Shown here in pieces: positions 44,293 through 55,900 of a stretch of DNA of 64,000 nucleotides. Numbering within the stretch: position 1 is the stretch's first letter; each line of letters starts with the position of its first letter. Under the pieces are notes generated by a model that saw nothing but the letters and a program-made list of their open reading frames with translations, had not been told where the DNA came from and made no database searches. The DNA comes from Castor canadensis (lineage: Eukaryota; Chordata; Mammalia; Rodentia; Castoridae): NCBI RefSeq assembly GCF_047511655.1, contig NC_133386.1, positions 76,008,501 through 76,072,500 of the forward strand. The letters are read 5' to 3'. Both the position numbers and the translations under genes were made by a program.

Positions 44293-47200
44293 GTAAGAAC
44301 TAACACTTGCAAAATTACATTATGAAATTTTTCTATTGGATTTCTGGCTTTGAGCTAAAATAGCAACTTTTTGTGGTTTCCAATAACTGTGGGAATTGGA
44401 GCTTTGCCTTGTTCTGATAGTTGGTTATTAGATGTGAACTAGAGGTTGAGGTGTATAAAGGGAGGGAAGAAGGAAGGGCTAGGCCCTCCCTAGGGGAAGG
44501 CTGGCTGGCCTGATGGATAAGTATATGATAGTACCAACAGCTGTTAAATGTTGGGAGCAGACCATGTGACTTTTTTGGGTATTTTTATAGTAGGATTCTT
44601 GTTAAATATCTCGGTAACTGTAGACTTGTTCTGTTGTCTTTCTTGGTGTGGTGGTTCCTTTTCTAGTGGCACTTGTAATGGAGTTGAAGTTCAGTTGTCA
44701 TGCTTGGTATTTTGTTGGTTGACTTTAGGATTTGCAGGCGTATATGTTTACGGTAGAAATAATTGTTTTGTTTAGAACTATCCTACTTGGACACAAAACG
44801 GAACATAAAATGGTTTGATTATTGTGTGGTCTAGAGGCCTTATTTAGCTCAATGGCTAAAGTATGTTTTTAATTTAGATAAGGGAGGTAGAATTGTCACA
44901 CATGTTCCTGTATTGACCAATACAGGTTTTTCTAAAAAATGTTTTTCCCAAAAAATGTTAAAAGTGGATAACTAATGAAATTTTCTCTTTTCCAGGGCTA
45001 GTTGCACATAGTGATTTAGATGAAAGAGCTATCGAAGCTTTAAAAGAGTTCAATGAAGACGGCGCATTGGCAGTTCTTCAACAGTTTAAAGACAGTGATC
45101 TCTCTCATGTTCAGGTAATGTAAATTTAATGTCAGTGTACAAAGAATTTAAAAAATTTGAATAGTTTTGATATGCTCATTTAAATTTTATTAGATGCAGA
45201 TAATTGTTAAATATGAATGGAAAATCTCTTCACAGAACAAAAGTGCCTTTTTATGTGGAGTCATGAAGACTTACAGACAGAGAGAAAAACAGGGGACCAA
45301 AGTAGCGGACTCTAGTAAAGGACCAGATGAGGCAAAAATTAAGGTATGTCTTTAAAAATTCTGTTTAGCTTTAAAGTTTTTTCCATTTTCTAGCTTTGGT
45401 AAATATTTTGTGTTAAGTGCATGTGTGCCTATATTTGAGATTATTAATTTTTTTCTAATTGCTGTTTATTGTAAAGTATCCACCCTTGATTACTTGTTTC
45501 AAAAATAATTCATTGTTCTTGTTACCCAGCAACTGATGTTTAAATCTGTGCTATTAATATTCCAAATAAGATTTCAAGAAATAAGAATAAAGTTTTTTTG
45601 GGGATGGGGAGTGGTACTGGGATTTGAACTCAAGGTTTCACACTTGCTGTGCAGGCATTCTGCCATTTGAGCCACTCCACCAGCTCTCAGATTTAAAGAA
45701 ATATATCTATGGCCTTTTTTGTGGGGAAGGGATGGTACTGAGATTTGAACTCAGGGTTTCATGCTTGCTATGCAGGCACTCTACCACTTGAGCCATTCCA
45801 CCAGCTCCTGTTAAATGTCTGCATGCTTTTTTGAAAGGGTACAAGTCCAAGTTACTGATAGTCATTCTGAATTGAAAGGAAATCAGTTCACTTCATTGCT
45901 GTTGGAGAGTGTACATTTAGTACCTGGTTGCTCTTAGGCTCAGACCTCAATGAATTTGGAATTTTTAGTGTTTTTAATTTGTATGGGTTATTAAGGTTAC
46001 ATTGTTTATTTCTAAAAACAGTTTTTAACAATAAGATTGAGTGTGGAAATTAAATGAAGAAATAAGCTGAGAGTGAAAGGCCTTTTTGGTTGGTTTTTAG
46101 GTCATAGAAGATTAAATGGTCTCAGATTTAAAGGTTTTGATTTTGTTTTGGTTTTAGTTTAAGTTCCTAGCAAGTATGTTTGTGCTGGTTTTTAATTTGC
46201 TGCTTTTTAATAGTATGCCATGTTCTTGAGACCAGGGTTATGGTTTAAGAAAATCAGTGATTAGGAAGGGCATATGTTGTGTGGTGCTTAATGTTATGGA
46301 GAAAATTGGAATGTAAAGGTAGCTGTTTACCACAACCATGAATTTGAGGCTGTGGGTGAATTGAGTTTGAACTATAAATCTAGATTTTTCCATTAAAAGT
46401 GGGGTTATGTTGTCTCCATTGTAATTATGCCAGTTGTAATTAAGTCTACATTGAATTCGGGATTTATTAAAATTCTGTGAAAAAAATTAGTTTGTGTGAC
46501 TTTCAGTTCTGTCTTTGGATGGAAGGGGCTTAAAGCTTTAGTTGAAACTTAAATTGTGCCTGAAAAATAGGCACAGGGAATAAGTTTGTCCTTTTGTTTC
46601 TGTAGAATTACCAGAGATCTTACTTGGCTCAAATAAAGGTAAAGATTAAAAAAAAAAAAAAGTTGAGCTCCCTTTGTGAAAAGGAAAAATGATCCTCAAT
46701 TATGGTTTAGTTTGTAATAGTCATAGATGTTAGTTTTAGTTACCCAGTATTGCACCATTAAGTATTCATATTTGGGTGTAATAGAAAAAGGAGATTAGAA
46801 TATGTAGCTTTTTGTTATAAAGTGTAAGAATAAAGGATTTTTCTTAATGGATTACAGTATTTTCATAAGTTACAATATTTTCTTGTTTGAGGTGTTAAAG
46901 ATCAGGGCCATTGAGTATGCTAGGCAAATGCTGTACCACTGAGCCACATCGTCAGTCCCACAGTTTCATATCTTAATGTTATTTGAGTAGAAAATGTTAA
47001 TTCATTTTTACTTTTCGTCACTGAGCAGACCCTAAGTCATTTAACAACTCTTAGATAAGTTTTGTCATGGTTGGTACCAATTGTCTTTTTATTTCTGAAT
47101 TGCTAGCTAATTAATAAAATGGTTTTATTGTTTAGAAAAGTGGTTTTGTTTCAAGGTTGAGATGGTAGAGAAGGGGAAAAATCTGGACATTTTTCTTACA

Positions 47201-49893
47201 GCTTAATGAGTTACTTCTTCATAGTTCTTTAATCTGTAGTAACAGATGAAGAAAAACTCCTAATCCTTTGAGTTTGAACTCAGGGCTTCATGCTTGGTAG
47301 GCTCTCCATTTGACCCACAACTCCAGACCTTTTTGCTCTGGTAATTTTTGAGATATTTTCTCAATTTTTTTGAACGCTGGTCTGAAAGGCAATCATCCTG
47401 TTTATGGTTCCAGCAATAGTAGCTGGAATGAGATGCTTACCTGCCACCATGCTTAGCCTTTTCTGTTAAGATGGGATCTCACACTCCCATCCCCCCCAAA
47501 ACTGTGATCCTCCAGGGTGGCTGAGATGACAGGAGTTGGCTGCTGTGCCCAGCTAGTGGTTGAGATGGAAGAGGTCTCACAAACTTTTGCCCTGGCCGGT
47601 TTCCAACCATAATCCTCCCAATCTCTGCCTGTGGAGTAGCTAGGATTATAGGCAAATTGTGTAAATTTTAACAGTTCACTTTGAGGAAGATTAAATGTAG
47701 AAGTTAGGTTGTATTGTTGTATTTCATGACTTTTTCAAAGTCATTTTGGCAGTTTTTTCCTGAAATGATCCATGCTGTCCTTTAATGTTAAGGAATAAGA
47801 GGTTCCTCTTGCTGTAGCTCCCAAGTTTCTAGACTTGGTTTTGGGAAGTAAAATATCTTCAGAGGTTGGGAAAATGCCCAGAATGGTAGTGTATGCCTAC
47901 CAATAGGGTACAGGGAATTTATTAGGTAAGAAATCCAGAGTTGGGATATACTCAGTCACATTTGGTGCAGTGTTTTTGTTTGTTTTTTTGAGACAGGGCA
48001 TGAACTATGTAACAAAAGACCAGGGTTTTGTTTTTGTAGCCCAGGATAACCTTGAACTAAAGTCCTCCTGTCTTAATCTCCCGAGTGCTGGGATTATAGG
48101 CATTTATGAGGTACGTATTAGCAGAGTAGATAAATTGTAGCTGGTGGATTAATAAAGAATTTTGACTACTCAGTTATTATTTGCACAGGATCCTAAAATT
48201 GGACAAGTTAGGAGTGTAGCAAGTATGCATTAGAGAGGAAATTCTAAAACAGACCCCAGAAAATACGTATTATTGGTGAATGTTGCTAGAAGAACAAAAT
48301 GATTATAACTGCTAAATGTATTAGTATAGTCTAGTGAATTAAATGTATTAATGATATTTGACCTTTTTAAGGCACTCTTGGAAAGAACAGGCTACACACT
48401 CGATGTGACCACTGGACAGAGGAAATATGGGGGACCGCCTCCAGATTCCGTTTATTCAGGTCAGCAGCCTTCTGTTGGCACTGAGGTAAAGAAACTAAAA
48501 ACTTGTACCTTTTGTAGTAAAAGCACAGGTAATCTGGTTTCCTAAAGAATCTCCATGGTTTTTACTTCATATTTAATTTACAGATATTTGTGGGAAAGAT
48601 CCCAAGAGATCTATTTGAGGATGAGCTTGTTCCATTATTTGAGAAAGCTGGACCTATATGGGATCTTCGTCTAATGATGGATCCACTCACGGGTCTCAAT
48701 AGAGGTTATGCGTTCGTCACTTTTTGTACAAAAGAAGCAGCTCAGGAGGCTGTGAAACTGGTAAGTTCTCCCTACCCTCCTCCTTTAGTCTTTACATTGA
48801 TGTTCCAGTGGCGGTTTTTTTTTTTTTTTTTCCCCCACATTGTGCTGTAAGAGTTAACCAGACATTTTTTGAAGTGCTGATTAGGCAGTGTGTCTTAACT
48901 TGCTATGTAAACATAGCAGTATTCTTTGCATGGATTGTGATGAGATTCAGAATCTGTAACATAGTATTATAAAACTCCTACTTATTAGTTATTTAGAACA
49001 TCTGGCTTAGTGATTTTTTTCTATTTAATTTATAGGAATGCGAAAACGTTTATGCAAATAACTGATAGGGGTTCCATAGATCCTGTCTACACCTAGGCCA
49101 TTTTTTTTTTTCCTCCAGAAATTCACAAAGACATTGTGATGATAAATGATTAGGTAGTGACAAAGGATTTTGTGGTGAGTGGCAGTACTTAATTTAAAAA
49201 TACCAGACGTTAGTTCAGGACATTTTTATTTTTAGAAAAGAAGTTTTAATGTTTTAAACTGTGTTTTGTATAGCTTCCAACTAGCTTCATTAAATGCTGT
49301 GAATAAGTTAAGTTTCTGTAATTTAAAGTATATGGACCAGTAGTCAGTTAAAACTTATGAAATATATTAACAGATACAACTAGGGAGAGTTTTCTGTAGG
49401 TAGGTAGCTCACTGCTAATTTGACTGTATCTGGCTTCCTATTATTTATTTATTTATTTATGGCAGTACTGGGGTTTGAACTCAGGGCCTCTTGTGTGCTA
49501 GGCAATATGCTCTACCACTTGGGCCATGCCTCCAGCCCTTGCTTCAGTTACTGTACAGAATAGGGTTTGCTGATTTGGTGGCAGCTAGCTTCGGACCAAG
49601 ATCCTCCTGCCCATACCTCCCAAGTAACTGGGATCACAGGCGTGTGTACCACCATACCTTCCTTGTCGGTTGAGGTGGGTCTTTGCAACATTCTGCAGGG
49701 GCTGGCCACAAAGCTGCTGTCCTCATCTTTGCCTCCCACATACCTGGGATTATAGATTTAGGCCACTGTGCTTGGCTTGGCTTTTCTCTTTTGTGGGTAA
49801 TTCTGAGCAAACAAGGGCTGGGGATATAGCTCGGTGATAGAATACTTGCCTAGCTTTGCACAAGGCCCTAGGTTCTGATCCCAGGGACACGCA

Positions 49894-49928
<35 letters not shown>

Positions 49929-52900
49929 AAAAAAAACTTCTTGTAATTCTAAGCAAACTTAAAATCTTCTGATCGATTTCTTCAGATTTTTTTCTTCTTT
50001 CTTACCATCATATCTGTACTGTGAGTGTCACTTCTCAAAAATACTTGGCTTTGGAAGTATTTCAGATTTTAGAGTTTTGGACTTAGGTCTTAGTAATTAG
50101 CAATTCCAAGTCCAAAATTCTGATGTGCTCCAAAATCCAAAACTTTCTGTGTATCTTGTTTGAATTTTTGATTTTTAGATTTGGGATGCTCAACATTTTA
50201 AAGTAGACATTAGGGAGAAAAATAAAACTTGCCATTCTATATTGCTTGAATCTCCACTGATAATGTATCACTGAATGTGAAGGCTTAACATTAGAAAAGT
50301 GTGCTTTTGAAAGAGTAGAGATCGGAACCTAGGGCCTTGTGCAAAGCTATCACGTGTTCTACTACTGAGCTTTATCTAGAGTCTTTAAGGAGAATTGAGG
50401 AATTTAGGTGCTTTTAGAATCATGGCTGACTTTTCCCTCAAAATAATGCTGCTTATTTCAGAGGGGATAGAGCTCTGTAAGGAGCCATGCACTGGCTTCT
50501 TTGGTAGCCTTTGAACAGTCAAAAATTTTCATTTCAGTAGTTAGATGAAATGATTTTTTGGAGCTCTAGAAGTACTTGAAATCATCTGTTTAATGTCTTA
50601 ACGAAAGAATAGTACATTTTAGCCATGAAGTGGCAGTGAGGTGTTTTTTTTTTTTCTTGTTTTGTTCTCTTTTGTTTTTTGAGTGGTACTGGGGTTGAAC
50701 ACATGCTTCCCTCTGTATGCACTACTTGAGCCAGGTCCCCCCGCCAGCCATTTTTGCTCTTGTTAGTTTTCAGGTAGGGTCTGACACTTTTTGCCTGGCT
50801 GGCTTTGGTCCATGATCTTTCATCTCCCTCGAGCAGAAAACAAGTGTGTTTGTTGAGATGGGGGTTTTGCTAACTTTTTGCCCTCTGGCCTTGATCATCC
50901 CAATTTCTGCCTCCCAAGTAGCTGGGATTGCAGGCATGCACCATTGTGCCTAGCTCAGAAGTTTTAATGTGAAAATGCAGAATGATGGCAAAGACAAGGA
51001 AAAAGTTAATATAGAATTTAGCTAGTGATGTTAGACCTGTCTTTTTCAACATTAAAAAAGAATCATTAAGTAGGGCCCTGGTGGCTGACACATACAATCC
51101 TGGCTACTTGGGAGAGAGATTAGGAGGTTTGTGGTTCGAGGCCAGCCTGGGCAAATAGCTTGAGACACCCTATATACCATTATTAGTGTAAATGTTAATA
51201 TATGTATTTTAACTTGAATACAGAAACTAATATTATTATGCAGCCCTTTTGATTGGTCTAGGAACTTTTTTTTTTTTTTTTTAATGGTAGTACTGGGGTA
51301 TGAACTCAGGGCCTTACTCTTAAGTGTTCTACTGCTTGAGCTATGCCCTCAGCCCTAAGGAAATAACTCTTTTCCTAAACCTTTTTACCTTTCTGGGTTT
51401 TTCTGTTATGATTCCAGTCCTTATCTGGGGACCTAATTATTTTTTACTACCTGATAAATAGCAGGCTTTGCATTTGGTAGTGGTACACATCTTCTTGAAT
51501 TGGACAGGTTATCATTTCATTTGCTTTGGGTAGTACCAGAGTTTGACCTCAGGGCTTCATTGCTTGCTGTTGGCTACCGTTTTAGCCACTCTACCAGCCT
51601 CTACCAGCCCATCACCTGTTTTTTTTTTGTTGTTCAGGATTCTGTACTGTGGATTGGATTTGGGAGATTTACTTTAACGCAAAAGAACTAGACTTTTAGA
51701 GGAAATGAAATAATCGAAATATTCCAGGAAAAATGTAAAAACCCACATTGATTTGTTGGAATGAGTATCCTCTTCCTTTACCTTCCTCAAGGGAGCATAT
51801 TTTAGAAACTGTCCCTATTTGTGTTACATCTTTTCTCCCCTCTCTCCCCACAAGCAGTACTGGGGACTTGAATTCAGGGCCTCATTCTTGCTAGACTGAA
51901 GTTCTACCACTTGTGCCACTCTCCAGTCCCCAGGTTCTGTTTTTGAGTTACAACTCTTAACAGGTGGTGAATTTTATATAATTGAAGTATCATTCTAACC
52001 AGTGCAGCCAAATTTTATGAACAATGCTTTTTGCATTATTTATAGCTCAAACAAGATTGAAGCTCTTTTTTTCATTGAAGCTCTTTTTTTTTTCATTGAG
52101 TGTTTTGAGGAATATCTTTAGTTGAGAGAGTTTAGATATTTTGCCTTAAACTAATTCAGCAATGATTTGTTTTCCCTAGATTAAAATTTACAGATTGTAA
52201 ATTTACGTGTGAGTTGCCTATAAAAACGGGTTAATTGTTGTTACTAGCTAAAGAAGAGGCAAGAAGTTAGAAGCAATTGAGGTCTCTTAAAATGACAGTT
52301 GTTTCCAGCCTTTAGGCAGGGAAATTAAAAATCCATCCGAACCATGCATGGTGGTGCATGCTGTAATCCCTACATTTGTGAGACTGAGGCAAGAGCATCC
52401 CAACTTCAAGGCAAGCCTGGGCTACACAGCTAGTCTTTCTCCAAAATAAAACCATTCCTAAATGATGATGACATCACTAGGGAAGCAGTGATTGATTAAT
52501 AGTTACAACTAGTATATTTACTGAGGGAGACAGGCTGTGCTAGGGTGCTACATTGTTAATGTAATTTAAGTTGTACCTGAATCCTATATTTCAGGTAAGT
52601 GGAATTATCTTTATTCTTTAAATAGTTTGGGTGACTTGTGAAGCCATATGGTATACCACAGCTTTAGTGTGATACTAGGTTTCTTCAGTGGGGTGCCTGT
52701 TAAACATAAGCCAACAGTACTAGTTGTGGAACTAAGTAGCCTAATTCTTTAAATTATGTAATGTAGTTGAGTAGTGTTTAAAAAGGGCTCATGAAGTCAT
52801 ATCTCTTTCTATAGGATTTTTGATATCTGTAGCTTTACCATCTTCACTGCTACCATTCTAGTCTAAGATACTATTTATACTATTCAGACTACTGAAGAAC

Positions 52901-55900
52901 CCTAACTAGTCTCTCTGCCTCTGTTAAACTTTACATTTGGCAGCATAGATGAGATTACTACATTCCCGTGCTAAAAAATGGCTTCTAAACAAAGCTCTGT
53001 CTGGTTGAGTTCTTGGCGCCGCCCCCCCCCATTACCCTTCAAGCCAAAGTTTGCCCCCTTTTTGTTTTCCAAATAAGCTGTGGCCATTTCCACCCCCCAG
53101 ATCCTTAAGCTATTCTGTTTTCATATGCTTTTTTGGCAGGGGGGGGGGTTGGTGGTTCTGGGGATTAAACTCAGGTCTTCGTGCTAGTTTCAAATGTTCT
53201 ACGACTTGAGCCACACTCCAGTCCTGTTTTCATATACTTTGAAAGCAGCTCAGTTGTTTTGGCTGCTGACATCTCATTGGGTGCTCTTAGTAGGCCCTCC
53301 TTAGCCAGGTGCTGGTGGCTCATGCCTATAATCCTAGCTACTTGGGAGGTTGAGAATGGGAGCATCAAGGTTTGGGACTAGCCCAGGCAAATTGTTCATG
53401 AGATCCCCATCACCAAAGTAACTAGAACAAAATGGGCTGGAGGTGTGGCTCAAGCAGTAGAGTACCTGCTTTACAAGCACAATGCCCTGAGTTCAAACCC
53501 CAGTCTCATTGAAACCCAAGAAAAAAGAAATGGATGATGTATCATCTGGTATCAGTGGTGGCTGTCTCTTCCCAACCTTTGAAACAGTGCCCCTATATGG
53601 TAATTGTTGAATAAATAACCTGACTGACAAGTACCATCTGATAACATACTCCTACATAATTCAGGGGTTTTCTAGCCTTTGTAATTTATTCTGTGCTACT
53701 TTCAGGTATAAAGGCTGGAATAGATTAATAACTCATCCCTCTCGGGGTATATGTGGTGTTGCAGGTGGTCACAAAAAGACAGGAAGGGCAGGCAAGTGTG
53801 TAAATATTTTTGTGTGTTGTGGCTCCTGAATTGGAACCCAGGGCCAGTGGTGCTTCAGTGCCTGTGAGAGTCCTACATAATGGAAATAACCCTTGTCATA
53901 ATGCTAATAGTGTTGGGGTGGTGGAGTAGCTTAAGTGGTAGAGTGCCTGCCTACCAAGTGTGAGGCCAAATTCAAGCCCTAGTACCACCAAAAAAAAAAA
54001 AAAACCAAAAAACCCAAAATTGAATAGTGCCTGTGTTACAGACATTGTGATAAGTGAGAATCTTTATTTGTGCATTGTCAGTTAAGATTTTATTAGTATT
54101 ATCTTTATTTATACATTTATTCTGAGGCAGGGTCTTGCTGTGTAGCCCAGATTGGCCTCCTGTCTCAGTCTGCCTTGTGCTGGGATTATAGGTGTACACT
54201 ATCACACCAGCTTAAAAGTTAAGATTTTAATGACCACTGACAGTTTTATTCACCTAAGTGGATATGTGTAACACCTTGATGTGTGTAGAACCATTTTGAT
54301 GAATGCAGCTGATAAAATATTTTAGTGGCAATTTAGCAAATATTTATTGTGATTAACTTGAGAACCTTTACAGATAAGTTATTGGCTTCTCAGAGTTCAT
54401 AGGACAGTAGAGAATTAACTACAGTGCAAACATGGTGCAAAGGATAAAGGAAGGGTGAAAGCATAGATTGTTTTGGGTTAGGCTGGTAGAGAAGACTTTG
54501 TTAGAAAGATTGGAGCAGCACTGTGAAGAAAGTAGGTGAATCTAGTTGAAACATTTTTTTGTGGAAATAAGTAGGAGATGAAACATAATATAAATGCCAG
54601 AAGGTGGTAAAGTTTGTACCTGCTGGGATAACCTGTGTAGTGCCATTATAGTTGGTGTGGGTGGCATGTAAATGGTTGGATGAAGAAAATAAAAGGCCAA
54701 GCAAGGGGAGGGTGGTAACAATAGAAAGGAAGAGAGGTTAAAGATTCGAAGAGAGAAATGGTAAGTTATTAATGGTATGCTGTAGGTTTTGTTCCAGTTT
54801 TAATAAGTGGTTTAAATGAGGACATAGTTGGACTCCCTTTGAAATGTTGGGTGGTTTGAATCTGCATGCAGTGGTAGTACCTTGGATGATAAAACCAGGA
54901 ACCGAAATTATCTTGATAGCCTGGGAAGGAATCTAACAAGGTGGATTTGACAAAAGTCATGTATACAACTAAATTTTACAGGCTGTAGTATGAGTCAGTG
55001 ACATGGTGTGGTTGCCAAATACGCTAAGGGAAAATGGACCACATGTGACAGGTGTATGATCAAAGAGGAAAAGTAGTAGTCTCCAGTTTATCATAGGGTC
55101 CTCAGACTTAGTCTGCATCTACCAGTGTTGTTATGGATGGATGACACTCTTAAGTGACACTTGAAAGTCTAGTCTTACTGGGCACCGGTGGCTCACACCT
55201 GTAATCCTAGCTATTCAGGAGGCAGAGATGAGGAGGATAGCAGTTCGAAGCCAGCCTGGGCAAATAGTTTGTGAGACCCTATCTTGAAAAACCCTTCACA
55301 AAAACAGGACTGGTGGAGTGGCTCAAGGTGAAGGCCCTGAGTTAAGCCCCAATACTGCCCCCTTCTGCTCCCCCCCCCCCCCGCCCCCGCCCCACCAAAA
55401 AAAAAAGTGCTACTCTCTTGGAGGTACTTATAATTTGCCTTTATCAGGGAAGGGAATGATAGGTGCAGAGAACAATATGAAGTGCTGTCATTTGGGTGAG
55501 GAAATAGGTTTACTGTAGTAATTCTTAGGAAGGTAGATTCCGTCTCAGTGTAAAGATGACGACTCTCTAGTTTGTTTTTTTTTTTTTTTGGTTGTTGTTG
55601 TCTGAACCCAGGGCCTCATGTTTGCTAGGCAGGTACTCTACCATTTGATCCACTCTGCCAGCCTAGTTAAGAAATAATTTAAGGTGGACATGTTTGTGAT
55701 GTGAAGTGGCTTTGCTGAGAAGAGTTAGGACTGAGCAGCCACTTGTAGATCATATTCCAAGTCTGACATTGCTAAATTTCTGGGAATTTGATGACTGATG
55801 TCTATGAGGAAAGGAAAAAAAGTAACCTAGTTTTGAGCCTGGATGAAAGGAAGTTCCAGACTATCTATCTATTCCTTTTTGATGTCTTTAAATACTGAAA

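Noticed and set aside
44548-44775. 75-codon open frame in SYNCRIP intron 2
   Set aside because: Intronic between two clear coding exons, no acceptor/donor pair with matching phase, hydrophobic chance frame.
48584-48760. HNRNPR instead of SYNCRIP
   Set aside because: The N-terminus ([10 protein letters not shown]...), the EEFSKVTEGLTD stretch and the NNHEIRSGK segment fit hnRNP Q and differ from hnRNP R as I know them; the SNHG5 neighbour also fits SYNCRIP.
49119-49153. Second candidate cassette exon in SYNCRIP intron 6 (after tttttcctccag)
   Set aside because: Good acceptor but a poor gtagtg donor and an in-frame TGA. It could only be a poison exon, and the evidence is too weak.
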